From a virus, in IMG/VR virus record IMGVR_UViG_3300037674_000633, positions 1-30,901 of that record: DNA of 30,901 bases. One strand, written 5' to 3'. Numbering within the stretch: position 1 is the stretch's first letter; each line of letters starts with the position of its first letter. Below are positions 15,601 to 23,753 of this stretch, piece after piece. The notes beneath the pieces were generated by a model. That model did not search any database. It had not been told where the DNA came from and saw only the letters and a list, made by a program, of their open reading frames with translations. The translations under genes were made by a program, and so were the position numbers.

Positions 15601-16358
15601 ATATAAACAGTTCCGTATACTTCATTTGTATCATCTGCAAAAATATCCGCATCCCACTCTACTGCATTAACTACTGTAGACCAAGGCCTCATTTGGGCTC
15701 GTTTTGTCCTCCCCGAAGTTACTTCAGAGTTATAGTTATCTCCATATAAACCTGTTATGCTTCCTTTAATTGTTTGTCCTGAAGGAAGTACAATACGACA
15801 AACAGGTTTTAAATTATAAAAAACATTATTACGGTCATTAACACCCGGTTTCTGGCTCTGGTAGAAGAAAGTATTTTCAGTCCCAGAGGAGTTAACTGCA
15901 CATACTCTCACATCCCCCATGGTTGTAACGAATTCTGCCCCATTGACAGCTCGTGTATTAATTCTTTCAATTTTTACCCTACTTGAAGACACCCCAAAAA
16001 CTGTTAACCACCGATACGTACGAGAATCAGTATAAGTTTCTTCTAAATCATTATAATATGCAGTAGCACCCGCGAAATCTTTCATTGATGCAGTTACAGG
16101 TTGGTCCTCAGAAGATGCGGCAGCAAAAGAAATAGTACGGGGCTTTCCTGTATCTGTAGCTTTAGTAGCCTCTATTGTAATTCTATCTACATTAAATAAT
16201 TGATCGCCTTCTAGGTAAACTGAGGATTCTGCATTAACTAAGCCCTCAATAGGGCCCTCAGAAATTAAATCAGTTATAGAAATTTCCTGAATATCAGAGG
16301 GCATCCGAGACTGTTGATCAGGAGTGGGGGGGTTTACAGGAATAGTAAAGTTAAACAT
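9636..16358 (-). CDS. J: Tip attachment protein J-like, host specificity (very large)
   Basis: The 2240-aa protein has a lambda J-type N-terminal half. ITDLISEGPIEGLV occurs near residues 29-42. YPYSAMAAVRFSS...RSYHVRGLKVKVPSNYTP occurs near 540-575. A long J core follows (NNRYGLGDFL...LDGEMITIHDAP...FNTAINASFLAPGDIINVQD), to about 850. A fibronectin-III-like segment (VQVMWEPPRNSD...SYAIHIEP...GFYSFGLQT) lies at about 1065-1160. The final ~1080 residues are Ser/Thr/Gly-rich beta domains without a name I can give. Lambda J has 1132 aa, so this protein is about twice as long, mainly through the C-terminal extension. J forms the central tail tip, closes the tube and normally contacts the receptor. 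It follows the I-like gene by two bases, with a GAGGT ribosome site in that gene's end. Confidence 0.9.
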   Translation of the reverse strand: MFNFTIPVNPPTPDQQSRMPSDIQEISITDLISEGPIEGLVNAESSVYLEGDQLFNVDRITIEATKATDTGKPRTISFAAASSEDQPVTASMKDFAGATAYYNDLEETYTDSRTYRWLTVFGVSSSRVKIERINTRAVNGAEFVTTMGDVRVCAVNSSGTENTFFYQSQKPGVNDRNNVFYNLKPVCRIVLPSGQTIKGSITGLYGDNYNSEVTSGRTKRAQMRPWSTVVNAVEWDADIFADDTNEVYGTVYIDRVLKIDIRTISSNNVIYIPKQSANLTITDKPFTISAEQKLLGVANSAGNPSNTQKYPGSTVQFRVGNRSQEPFTQIAGVGVASFPITLTQSQNETFDTTAAWPSAAAVAVAGYPNIGSSVPTGMIQKNIVFSSSFTSAQINEIDKIKIQLEFPQGHYQVNDEGTDGSSGAAFHIELQGSESGGANPSDWTAIDGGEFTYIKYFGLQKTAIAYVVEIPVLTNLNIMDMRLQITRLTEDGGTSGTNTGGKLSGSHLVQGDTGLQAVINTCKIAQVIVTIDEKLEYPYSAMAAVRFSSKSFPRPPKRSYHVRGLKVKVPSNYTPRHLTSTGVATYTGIWNGEFSDEGTSNSSGLDIATYYTDNPAWVFYDILINNRYGLGDFLQAQDINKFQLYKVAKYCDELVPTSNGGTEPRFTANLYLTKAAAAYKVLKDMATIFRGILYWLDGEMITIHDAPATPIYNFSQSNILEGSLSTQTSSSKSRANQYTVIWNNPLSAYKQEALIIEDKQNIIDTGRIINKKAVAFGCTSEGQAIRYGRWKAWTSTNQTETISFNTAINASFLAPGDIINVQDQNVTGTAFSGRITASSNSAVTLDRNITAQSQEPQIDGGSTQGFAFGSSSDYEYELALLVMDRKVVLNQDAPALVTYGGTTYTYNRGDIVTYANIAGTATALIGSSDSDEQVHKNISNIQDNNGNDMQVEFRNSTNIETKAFDSSDVSVVNGVTQIAIPSAFVGIIPSSTVWAIKEEYKGLTTVASYKEYKILGLKEGKNSTWDISGVEFYNTKYDAVDNEFTLAKADTVTPPEPTYVPPPGAVYILQTPDHTAQLNEVQVMWEPPRNSDNTDYDHISSYAIHIEPKLPDGTDLIEINNTQRRLWRLQGIPDGFYSFGLQTFTSGGKRSEITWRSIELTDPFKHPCDRTTEGLPLGIRSNSKMSGSGDTWSMKVVDWAVQSPGAPGTKVNNANQSTAATYEQTLTAMASGSGITKAFIYFDADATTDYFKLMNVAAAKWENTQQPYWRDYVAYIADAENDWTDCTGNADVRVTIPKYSNKVTVSEGSAAFLTTFEIGDIIRIKYAANKYVGGKVAYIEDNSTLYVDRRLNGTSSTLTSVDESKAIARTTLRPDTANDAIVARINRSGSTYTHIPLKWIEDVTLTGLKALIVDANDVALNYDSDGALQNEAAITLTAEALGYDSPEFTITGAGFTQGSPAISASAQSSYIDSSNNAVTDQTLTYQLHDGSGGIGYDSGSSLDFTVTVRESEDQTDLKSKVFKIIKLQDGSVGLDGKTVVLTSDDYSIIYDVEGTNPSYTSSGSSNIVITATANNFTDPLYRFTFAGSAGSWADTSGTSAATYTFASGSIPSTYNKANWPKVVKVEVGEKPSGWSSGAPDTITSTDSISLIGVAAGAGGVSIVNSNHAHTYSTPSTGVATGISITGTTLELIVGGVVYTYIGGTSGYNSPTGTLDNTEWYIGNPTVTGSDVTIGTPSSVANNVVTIGNHTGTADTNPEEVITWPIIYKQAGTTETIETTQTLTKSVTGEATKTISIYKLSPTDNATATYPSVSAVITFASGALAWTGGGSHSNSWYATPQKTTVAKPYLHMRQATITDASLTTTISTATDGSGWGPGSIVAVRGTDGVALTLTASPVLFTLDGTTYDPGSASTLTLATSGGTITGVTWSDNVADTIGTLASTTGNSTNTFTFAANRTEAQVKDSVTVSAAVTGTDAAGVTGQSFGTITVKPATSFQGTEGTDAGRVVTGYVYWQGAKTATKSTVQTAITAIQNVGPTYTFTSTLADATFNPDIGGGTEGQTSATNVDNFSISPPAASSTRQAVFYAPFTATETVTNGSATDVGPVTFGTVQEGINFTGVVTFSGSTISDGTNSLDITAIDGSKITTGRIQSTDMTVATGTYKDGATFTTDGAYFQLATSGNDKAGSIGAKHFRLEGDTGTVQIKGETTGTGGGSITLDSTTQKITITDGSTDRVIIGKLS

Positions 16359-16360
16359 AA

Positions 16361-17017
16361 TTATACCTCACTAGATGCGGGAACTAAGAAAAGGTTTCCC
16401 TCGGAATCTGTAGTTGTTGCCATAGTACCTGCATTTGAAGTACCTGATAGAAACCCTTCTGAACTATTTCGTAAATTGAATGAAACCGGCTGCCCTGGAA
16501 CACGTAATTCTCCGTATAAGACGGGCACAGGATTACCTTCTGGAATAGATTGTTCTGCCCCTTGAAATAGATACCCCTCTTTATTCTCTTCTTGATTATC
16601 TGTTGCAGGGTCAGGTGCCATTAGTTCTGCAATACCAGACGCCGCCAAGCTAAGACCAATACCTATAAGTGCTTTTCCAAGCCAAGGGGCATATGGAGAA
16701 ACAACGAACCCAACAATTACAAGAATTATCCCAAGTATAGTTTTAATTGCACCACTAGAACCTATAGGGACCGGAGTAATGATTATATCTCCTTTGTCTA
16801 AGGGTAATAATAGTTCTTTGTCGTCTTCTACATACTCATCAGCAATTTTTATTGTGAAACCAATGTTTTTATCATGTTTATCTAACAAGTACTTTTTTAG
16901 TCCGCTATGGTTTGCGTCTAGATACTGTATTACTTCACGAACAGTGGTTGCTTTTACTTCAGCAATCCTTCCGTATTTTTCACCCATATCTCCCTCTAAG
17001 TATAATTTACGCAACAT
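16361..17017 (-). CDS. I: Tail tip assembly protein I-like
   Basis: The 218-aa protein fits the lambda tail assembly protein I family. It has an N-terminal ubiquitin-like region (LEGDMGEKYG...ATTVREVIQYLDANHSG...DIIITPVPIGSSG), a hydrophobic central segment (IKTILGIILVIVGFVVSPY and a second stretch GKALIGIGLSLAASGIAELM) of the kind usual in this family, and a C-terminal region with NPVPVLYGELRVPGQPVS. In lambda, I is needed for tip assembly together with K and is not retained in the mature virion; I apply this by homology. The gene overlaps K by 11 bases and lies two bases ahead of J. The two hydrophobic stretches may help tip-complex assembly or membrane contact. Confidence 0.85.
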   Translation of the reverse strand: MLRKLYLEGDMGEKYGRIAEVKATTVREVIQYLDANHSGLKKYLLDKHDKNIGFTIKIADEYVEDDKELLLPLDKGDIIITPVPIGSSGAIKTILGIILVIVGFVVSPYAPWLGKALIGIGLSLAASGIAELMAPDPATDNQEENKEGYLFQGAEQSIPEGNPVPVLYGELRVPGQPVSFNLRNSSEGFLSGTSNAGTMATTTDSEGNLFLVPASSEV

Positions 17018-17702
17018 AACGATAAGCTCCTACTAAATATTCCTGCCAAAACGGGAATAAATTTTCCCTACATGATAACCTGTTTACTGCATGATGGTAG
17101 AATATATCATTCCCAATATAAACACCACAATGATTATTTATTTCTTCTTGTACTCTAAAAATTAGTACATCATTCTCTTGTAGTTCAGACAAGTTAATTT
17201 CTTGGCCTCCCCAGTTCTTAATTACTTCTGGACAAAAGTAGTCCAAGCCCTTAGTATACCAACTATCTTCGAATAGGGCTCTAGGAGGTATTTTTATTTC
17301 CTTCTTATGTAAATAGTCTCTCATTGCTTCAAAACAATCAGATACCCCAAACTTATATTCTCTTCCATATAAGTCTGTAAAATTCTTATCTGGTTCTACA
17401 ATTTTTAGTTCCATATCAGGATAACTAAAAATATAATAGGGGATTCCTAAAGCATTACAAGCTTCTATGTCTGTTTCTCCAGGCTCTGAACTTCCATCTA
17501 TATGGTTATGTACAATTCCAATTATATCAGTTGAAATCATGAGTCGAATATATTCATCTGAATCCATTATAAAATCATCATTGTCTTTAGCTAGATTAGT
17601 TACTGGGAACCACTGTTTTTTACCTTTTACAACTGCAATTACCCCGCACCCTTCTCGTGGATACTCTTTGTCAAAATGTTCTTTTATTTCATGAATATTC
17701 AT
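17007..17702 (-). CDS. K: Tail tip protein K-like: JAMM + NlpC/P60 peptidase
   Basis: The 231-aa protein has two domains. The N-terminal Mov34/MPN/JAMM-like domain has Glu17 (PREGCG) and the metal-ligand motif HNHIDGSSEPGETD: His65, His67 and Asp78 are present, but the Ser usual in HxHx7SxxD is Gly75. The C-terminal NlpC/P60-like domain (about 110-231) has the catalytic Cys123 in SDCFEAMRD and His191 in NNHCGVYIGN, with further His at 203-204. Such proteins in siphovirus tips cleave peptidoglycan peptides, or act in tip maturation as in lambda K. It begins in a TAATG overlap with L and overlaps I by 11 bases. Peptidase activity of the C-terminal domain is plausible from its residues; the JAMM half may be impaired. 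Confidence 0.88.
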   Translation of the reverse strand: MNIHEIKEHFDKEYPREGCGVIAVVKGKKQWFPVTNLAKDNDDFIMDSDEYIRLMISTDIIGIVHNHIDGSSEPGETDIEACNALGIPYYIFSYPDMELKIVEPDKNFTDLYGREYKFGVSDCFEAMRDYLHKKEIKIPPRALFEDSWYTKGLDYFCPEVIKNWGGQEINLSELQENDVLIFRVQEEINNHCGVYIGNDIFYHHAVNRLSCRENLFPFWQEYLVGAYRYVA

Positions 17703-19168
17703 TATATCTTACGACTACCTGGGAATCCTCCAAAAGGTAATGCTTGTTTTGTATCTAAAGCTGTTCCTGGCACTGTATTATGGTCAGCACTGCTACTTCC
17801 CCCTACTGTTTTAAATTGATATCGTACCTTGCAAGAATTCAATAGTTTTCCACATACATCCCCTCTTTTCCAGTAATTAGATACGTCGGAAGGAGTCTCT
17901 GTATTACTAGTTATTACCGCCTTATAGATCCTAGTTGTAGAAAGAATAGTAAAAGAAGTGTCGGCTTTTGTCGTCGCATTAGTTACTGGGTGAATAACAT
18001 AATCATTTGCAGAATAAGTCAGCCCCGATACAAAAGGCTCATAAAGTTTTACCCTCTGCCATAAACTGTTAGTTATAGAGGGGACTGTAGTATTTGAAGC
18101 AGCTTCTGACCTCCAATAAGTAAATACTCCGCCGTCCGAAAGTGCAACTAAGGCATTTGCGGCATATGAGGTCCCTGCACTTCCTGAGTGTGTTTTCCCG
18201 CTAAGAATATTAGCTGGACTTGCAGAATTATGGATTAAATACTTCCAAATAATAGGCTCATCAAGATCAGTGAAGAAAGGATAGTATTTTCTATCTGTTC
18301 CGTCGTCATCAATATTTATTAAACTACTAGCACTCCAAGAACAGGCACCTGAAGGTGTATCAAGAGACAGTCCTTGGTACACCCAAGGACAATATTTTCC
18401 AATCACTTGTCGATTAGGTAATGTAATCCCTTCTAAGTCAAACGGGTTTGCTAATTCAAACACAACTACTTGTGAGGTTCGTTGTTTTATTGAATCAATG
18501 ATATAAGTACGCTTTGGGAACTCAACAGTTGCTTTAGTACTAACTACAGCAGGGTCGATACTTAAGTATTTTTCAAGTGTCTGCCTTTTTGTAATTCTTT
18601 TACTAATTAAATTATCAAGACTAAAAGAAGATAGACCAGCCGTTCCACCCTCCTCTGCATTTTGAAAAACGGAACTTTTACGAATAATAGACTCTACATT
18701 TCCAATCGTTAGTGTAGGACGATTATGTACTCCTGAAGTACTTATCGTTAAATCGGTCATTGCTAATGGAAGGGCGTAATAAGTATTTCCATCATATACT
18801 ACTGGAGAATAGTCTGTATCTGTTATTCCTGGCCCAGTTATAACCATACCCACTTTTAAATCAGAAGCGGAATTTAATGTAATAGTATTAGTAGCCGGGT
18901 TGTCTCCTGAAACAGTTTTTGATACGGAAACTTCTGATCCGGAAGTATTCAACCCTTTAAAAATAAGAGTTGTACCCACAGATACATTTTGAGAACTATT
19001 TAAAGTAGCTGTAGCACCATCCAACTTAGTAATTCTTACCGAGGAAGTTAACCCAGGATGAAAATAAAGGGTTGTCGCAGAGTCGTACTCAAGCTCATAT
19101 AGCTCAACTAAAGGGCTGCTTATCTCTAAAGATTGACTATCTGTTACTATTAAATTTGAATTGCTCAT
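17702..19168 (-). CDS. L: Tail tip protein L-like, Fe-S type, enlarged
   Basis: At 488 aa the protein is about twice the length of lambda L (about 230 aa). It keeps four cysteines in the L layout: Cys260 (KYCPWVYQG), Cys276 (GACSW), Cys439 (DVCGKL) and Cys446 (NSCKVRYQF). It also keeps the family C-terminus LPFGGFPGSRK. In lambda L four cysteines hold a [4Fe-4S] cluster, and the last two have the same spacing. Here about 160 residues separate the second and third cysteines, against about 22 in lambda. That insert has two Trp/Tyr modules (SYAANALVALSD...LWQRV and TYSANDYVIH...VSNYWKRGD) resembling carbohydrate-binding modules of the CBM5/12 type. A second insert of beta-rich sequence lies in the N-terminal half. 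The gene overlaps M by 4 bases (ATGA). Confidence 0.85.
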   Translation of the reverse strand: MSNSNLIVTDSQSLEISSPLVELYELEYDSATTLYFHPGLTSSVRITKLDGATATLNSSQNVSVGTTLIFKGLNTSGSEVSVSKTVSGDNPATNTITLNSASDLKVGMVITGPGITDTDYSPVVYDGNTYYALPLAMTDLTISTSGVHNRPTLTIGNVESIIRKSSVFQNAEEGGTAGLSSFSLDNLISKRITKRQTLEKYLSIDPAVVSTKATVEFPKRTYIIDSIKQRTSQVVVFELANPFDLEGITLPNRQVIGKYCPWVYQGLSLDTPSGACSWSASSLINIDDDGTDRKYYPFFTDLDEPIIWKYLIHNSASPANILSGKTHSGSAGTSYAANALVALSDGGVFTYWRSEAASNTTVPSITNSLWQRVKLYEPFVSGLTYSANDYVIHPVTNATTKADTSFTILSTTRIYKAVITSNTETPSDVSNYWKRGDVCGKLLNSCKVRYQFKTVGGSSSADHNTVPGTALDTKQALPFGGFPGSRKI

Positions 19169-19572
19169 GAGGCATATATTCTTCTAAAATTTCCATTTAC
19201 ATTATAATGGGATCCATGTGCATACTGAATTGACCAAGAAGCACAGACTACTTTTACTGTTGAAACAGCATTTCCATCACTATCGTTTGTAGAGCTATTC
19301 GCATCTGGAAAGGTAAAGTCAAAGCTTGTTACTCCCCCCTTATCTTCAAAAAACTTTACAATATCATCTGCTACAGATTTTTCTCTATTTTTCATTGTTA
19401 CTTTAAAGGTTTGCTGAATATGGTTCATACCCGCTGTTCCACGCTGCTCATAACCATCCCCAAATTTTGATATAATAACTTTTGGTTTTGAAGTTCGTGT
19501 TAAGTCGTTGTCAGGACGAATAGTTGCTGTAGTTATATTTGTACCAGAAATTTGAAATCCTATATCAGACAT
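19165..19572 (-). CDS. M: Minor tail protein M-like
   Basis: The 135-aa protein matches the lambda M / Phage_min_tail pattern: PKVIISKFGDGYEQRGTAGM, then FKVTMKNREKS, then FFEDKGGVTSFDFTFPDANS, then a C-terminal strand SIQYAHGSHYNVNGNFRRIYA. Length is close to the family norm (lambda M 109 aa). In the lambda tip, M lies between the tube base and the L ring. It sits directly after the tape measure gene through a TAATG overlap and overlaps L by ATGA, so translation of the tip genes is coupled in order. No unusual residues were noted. Confidence 0.85.
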   Translation of the reverse strand: MSDIGFQISGTNITTATIRPDNDLTRTSKPKVIISKFGDGYEQRGTAGMNHIQQTFKVTMKNREKSVADDIVKFFEDKGGVTSFDFTFPDANSSTNDSDGNAVSTVKVVCASWSIQYAHGSHYNVNGNFRRIYAS

Positions 19573-22500
19573 TAAGATGCTCCATATGGGCTAAGTAGGC
19601 CCCCGGCACGCTTCTGGTTAACTAATTCCTCTTGAACAATAAAAGCGAGCCTTTCTCCAAGCGCTTCCGCTTCTTGGTCATCGCTTTCCGTATCAGTTGA
19701 AGCCTGACCTTGATTATCAATATTCACAGTAATTCCTACGGTATTATTTTGTGTTCCACTTCCACCAGCGCCTTTCGGGAAAGTAACAGGTATATCTTTG
19801 CCATTCGGCAAAGGAACTACTGCTTCGTTTCCATGTAGTATGGCAGGGTACCCTGCCTTTGGGCCTTTCGCAACCCCGCCCGCTGCGTATCCTAAAGGAG
19901 GATATAGGCCTTTTGCAGCGATCCCCCCAACGCCACTACCCATGAGCGCTGCCGTATTTCCCATCGTAGCAGTAGTATTTATAACAGTTTCTCCAATGGA
20001 CTGACCTAAAGCAATATCTTCCTTCGCTCCTCGCATTCTCTCCCATACGAACCTTACCTGATCAAATAAATAGATTGCTGCCATTATTTTTTGCAATGCT
20101 TGCCCTGCTTTACTATTTCCAGCTAATGCTGTAACTGCCATCCCAAGTCCCATGGCAGTTTTTAAAGTCATAGCTGAATTCTTTTCTAATGCCTCAGTAT
20201 TTTTATCTTTGGGGTCTTCACCTCCAGGGCCGCCCCCTGATGGAATATCTGTGGTCCCATCACCGCTTCTAAGGCTGTTAAACCCGCCTGTTTCGTCCCC
20301 TAGTGCAGCATCAACAGCAGTGGGGAGGGCTACGTCCATTCCAGCGGAATCTTTCAATACGACAGGTACAGGAGTTGCACCTGCACCATCACCAAAGGTA
20401 CTCAAGTGCCCTGCTGAGCCCGCTAAGTCACCTTCGCCTCCTTCCATGTATGATAATTTACCTGGAGGACCATCATTAAACTGGTCCATGTAGGAAGAAG
20501 AAGCTATTCTTGACTCAACCCTCGGAAGGTCTGGAGCCACTGGCAGAGTTTTTTCAATACCAGCCTCCATACCAGCACCAGCACAGGTGCAAGATGCACA
20601 AGCATCACGAATTGCCTGAGCAAACCTTTGAGCAGCGTCATCTAAAGCCTTAGTCATTGCTTCACCAGCTTTTTTAGTTCCGTCTTCAAGAGCTTTAGCT
20701 ATTGCTTCTGCCTCTTTACTTACTTCTTTAGCCCCTTTTGTAATATTTTTTTGTACCTCTAGGCCCCCGGCTTTGTGGGCTTTTTCAAGTAACCTTGCAT
20801 TTTTCTGCGCCTCTGTCTCAAATCCTACAGCGTTCATAATTTTCCCTGTGAGATTTTTTGCAAATGCATCTATCATAGAATCAGTAACACTTTTAGCAAT
20901 ATTTAAAAGAGCATCTTTTAAACTCGTTTCTTCGCCTTTCATAATTGCTGCTATATTACTTTGTAAACTCTTTTCCAGTGCCTGTTCACCTGCTTGCCTT
21001 ATTTGAAAGTTTAGGTCTCGTTGTTCCCTAATTAGATCATTTTGCTCTTGCAAAACTAATACTTGTGCCTTAAGCCCATCAAGTTTTAGCTTTTCCTTAT
21101 CTGTGGCATGCTCCGTGGCAACAGTAATCTCATTTTGTAGTAGAGCTATTTTTTGGTTATTCGCTACAATTTTCTGACTTCGAGCTATATCTTCTTTCTG
21201 AAGTGCAGTAGCGGTATGCAAAGCTTTATTAAATACTCTTTGATTTTGTATTTTTTCATTTGCAATTCTTATTTCTACCCTAGCTATGTCATCAAGAACC
21301 TTTAAGTATTTATTTAACTGCTGTGTAGATTTATCTATTTCCTTAATAAGCAGAGGGTCGCCTTCATTCGCTTCTGCTAATTCTTTTAAAGTGGTTTTCT
21401 GATCTTCTAAAAGTTTTTGTAAAGATGAAACAGAAGTAGAATACTTACTAATACTATTAAGTGCATCAGTATACTGTTTCTTTAGCTCTTTCTCTTGCTC
21501 TAATACAAAACCTGCTTTTCGTCCTGTTTCTGCAAAGCCCTCAGCTAAATTCTTGAGAGCATCTATTTGCTTTTGTGTAAGGGTCTCGCCGGTATCAAGA
21601 ATTCTACGCTGTTCTACTAATATGTCTAGGTATTCTTTCTGCTTGACACTTAAAGGACCTATAGCTTTTATCGTTTTTATCGCTGTATCTAAAGGAGCCT
21701 TCATAGAGTCTGCTAGGGCTTTATTTGCCTTTGTAAGTTTTGCTAGGTCCTTCACCCACAAGTCATGTCTCTCCTTTTGCTTTTGTAGCGCATTCATTTC
21801 TGCCCTCTCAATATCGTCGAGGGCTTTAATCGTCACTTCCTTAGTTATTTCAACTCGACCTCCCAGAGGCCCGTCCTTGAATTTCCCGGTTCCTACCTCT
21901 TTCGTTTGTACTTCACCTTTCGGGACATGTGCTCTATCTTCAAGATCTGCTAGTTTTTGGTGCTTAGTAAATTCTTCGATCCCCGCCGCCGCCATTAGTG
22001 CCTCGTTCTTATAGTCTGCCATAGCTTGTGCAGCATCTATAATTGAGGGAGTTATTCCAGTGAAGAAATTACCTTGATTTTGTAAACTTTTAATACTATA
22101 GCCTGTGTTATCTTTTTTTGCCGCCTTCGCCAATCTTTTTTGTATGACCTCAAATTTTTTATATTCTTCACCTACTGTCTTTAACTTCTCTCCTATATTT
22201 CCGAAAGCTTCTACATAGTTCTCTATATCCTTACTATCCTTAAAGAACCCCATAGCTTGTGCAGCAGTTTTTGCTAAGTCATAAAACATTATGATCATTC
22301 CAACCCAACCAGCTGCTCTAAATACTTTATCTATTTTTCCCATGCCGTTTGCAGCTATAGTCTTCATACTAGCCATAGTTGCCTTCCAATTTGCTGCCAT
22401 TTTTTTAAATTGAAGATTTGCGTTATCGGTCATCCTGCGGTAGCCCATACCAATATTTTCTACCCAAGTATTATGACCTCTTTTCATGCCTCGTAACATA

Positions 22501-23753
22501 GCAAGATAATCAGCTTTCTGACGCTTATTCATTTTCCTGACTACGCCATTGCCCTGTTCAGCGTGCCTTAACATCTGAGATACGCGTCGTTTATCTGCTT
22601 TCAACGTTTCTGTATCACCTTGTTGTAGCATCTCTAATCCGGAGCCTTTCTTAGCCTTGCCTCCTACCTTACTTGCGCCAACGGCTCCTGTATCCCCTTT
22701 CTTAAGTCTTTTTTCCGCCTCTGCTAATTCTTCAAGGTCTTCTTGTGCTTCTTTATAAGAGTTAGCTGCCGCTTCGGCAGCATCTCTAGATTTTTCTGCC
22801 CAACTATCTAATCCCGGAATAATTGATCTAATTATAGGAATCGCCATTAAACCTAAAGCAGCAGTTAACGAAAGAATATTTTTAGTTAGAAATTCTGCCG
22901 CAGGTTCTGCGAGTGCAGCTGTCCATTTTTTAACTTTATTCAATATCCTATCAAACTCAGTACCTAATCTAGCAATAGCATTTACTTGTATACTGGTTGC
23001 TTTTGCAACTCCACCATATTTGCTCTCGAGTTGCGTTTGAACTTCTAAAAATACTGCTTGTTTTTTCTCATAGTTTGTTAAGTCTGCGGCAGCCTTATTA
23101 AGAGAAGTTGCATAGTTTTTCTGAGCATCCTCAAGACGAAGTATAATACCTAATTCATCTAAAAGTTCTGGCTCTGCTTTTGTGACACCACGAATAAGAC
23201 GATTAAAGGAATCTGTAACATCTCTTCCTAATATTTTTGATAAATTTCCTGCACCTGCTGCAAGTTGTTCTATCTGTCCCGCACCTAACCCCGAAGCGAT
23301 ACCAATAGAGGCTGCTTCTGAGGCGTCTTTAAACTCTAGCATCATCCCCGAGGCTTCTTGTATATTAGCCGTAAGAGATTTCATGCCTACACCAGTTGCG
23401 CCAGTAAATGCAACTTGTGCTTCCTGCATTACACGAAAATCTGCTGCTTGTTTCAAAAACTGAAATGCTGCCGTAATAGCAAATACATTAGAGGCAAGAA
23501 CTGCATACGCAGGAACAAGAGTTCCTGTCATTCCTTGCGCCATCTTAGAGAAGTTTTTGGTACTGTTAGAGGACTGTTTAGAGAGCCCTTTCATGTTTCG
23601 GTCTAAACTTGCGGAACCCTTACCGGCTCTTCCACTAGCCCCACCAACATCATCGAGTGCGAGACCTAATTTTTTAGCACTAACAGCCACTCTCTGCATG
23701 GATCCGCCATCAGAGGTTTGAATATCAATATATACTGTATCTTTTTTTGCCAT
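19572..23753 (-). CDS. Tape measure protein
   Basis: At 1393 aa this is the longest helical protein of the tail operon. It opens with KKDTVYIDIQTSDGGSMQR and a Ser/Lys-rich section. Hydrophobic segments occur near 75-105 (GTLVPAYAVLASNVFAITAA), about 293-315 (TAALGLMAIPIIRSIIPG), about 478-500 (WVGMIIMFYDLAKTAAQAMG) and about 1200-1240. Between about 640 and 960 it is long coiled coil rich in Lys/Glu/Leu. The C-terminal 80 residues have the tape measure motif GPKAGYPAILHGNEAVVPLP. By the usual 0.15 nm per residue it predicts a tail near 200 nm. A Cys cluster (CASCTC) lies near residue 1050. The protein guides tail-tube length and is thought to enter the cell envelope during ejection. It starts with TAATG after the G-T frame. 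Confidence 0.93.
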   Translation of the reverse strand: MAKKDTVYIDIQTSDGGSMQRVAVSAKKLGLALDDVGGASGRAGKGSASLDRNMKGLSKQSSNSTKNFSKMAQGMTGTLVPAYAVLASNVFAITAAFQFLKQAADFRVMQEAQVAFTGATGVGMKSLTANIQEASGMMLEFKDASEAASIGIASGLGAGQIEQLAAGAGNLSKILGRDVTDSFNRLIRGVTKAEPELLDELGIILRLEDAQKNYATSLNKAAADLTNYEKKQAVFLEVQTQLESKYGGVAKATSIQVNAIARLGTEFDRILNKVKKWTAALAEPAAEFLTKNILSLTAALGLMAIPIIRSIIPGLDSWAEKSRDAAEAAANSYKEAQEDLEELAEAEKRLKKGDTGAVGASKVGGKAKKGSGLEMLQQGDTETLKADKRRVSQMLRHAEQGNGVVRKMNKRQKADYLAMLRGMKRGHNTWVENIGMGYRRMTDNANLQFKKMAANWKATMASMKTIAANGMGKIDKVFRAAGWVGMIIMFYDLAKTAAQAMGFFKDSKDIENYVEAFGNIGEKLKTVGEEYKKFEVIQKRLAKAAKKDNTGYSIKSLQNQGNFFTGITPSIIDAAQAMADYKNEALMAAAGIEEFTKHQKLADLEDRAHVPKGEVQTKEVGTGKFKDGPLGGRVEITKEVTIKALDDIERAEMNALQKQKERHDLWVKDLAKLTKANKALADSMKAPLDTAIKTIKAIGPLSVKQKEYLDILVEQRRILDTGETLTQKQIDALKNLAEGFAETGRKAGFVLEQEKELKKQYTDALNSISKYSTSVSSLQKLLEDQKTTLKELAEANEGDPLLIKEIDKSTQQLNKYLKVLDDIARVEIRIANEKIQNQRVFNKALHTATALQKEDIARSQKIVANNQKIALLQNEITVATEHATDKEKLKLDGLKAQVLVLQEQNDLIREQRDLNFQIRQAGEQALEKSLQSNIAAIMKGEETSLKDALLNIAKSVTDSMIDAFAKNLTGKIMNAVGFETEAQKNARLLEKAHKAGGLEVQKNITKGAKEVSKEAEAIAKALEDGTKKAGEAMTKALDDAAQRFAQAIRDACASCTCAGAGMEAGIEKTLPVAPDLPRVESRIASSSYMDQFNDGPPGKLSYMEGGEGDLAGSAGHLSTFGDGAGATPVPVVLKDSAGMDVALPTAVDAALGDETGGFNSLRSGDGTTDIPSGGGPGGEDPKDKNTEALEKNSAMTLKTAMGLGMAVTALAGNSKAGQALQKIMAAIYLFDQVRFVWERMRGAKEDIALGQSIGETVINTTATMGNTAALMGSGVGGIAAKGLYPPLGYAAGGVAKGPKAGYPAILHGNEAVVPLPNGKDIPVTFPKGAGGSGTQNNTVGITVNIDNQGQASTDTESDDQEAEALGERLAFIVQEELVNQKRAGGLLSPYGAS

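Noticed and set aside
21553-22014. 153-codon plus-strand frame rich in Cys, Phe and Ser
   Set aside because: Opposite the coiled-coil part of the tape measure; composition is typical of an antisense shadow.
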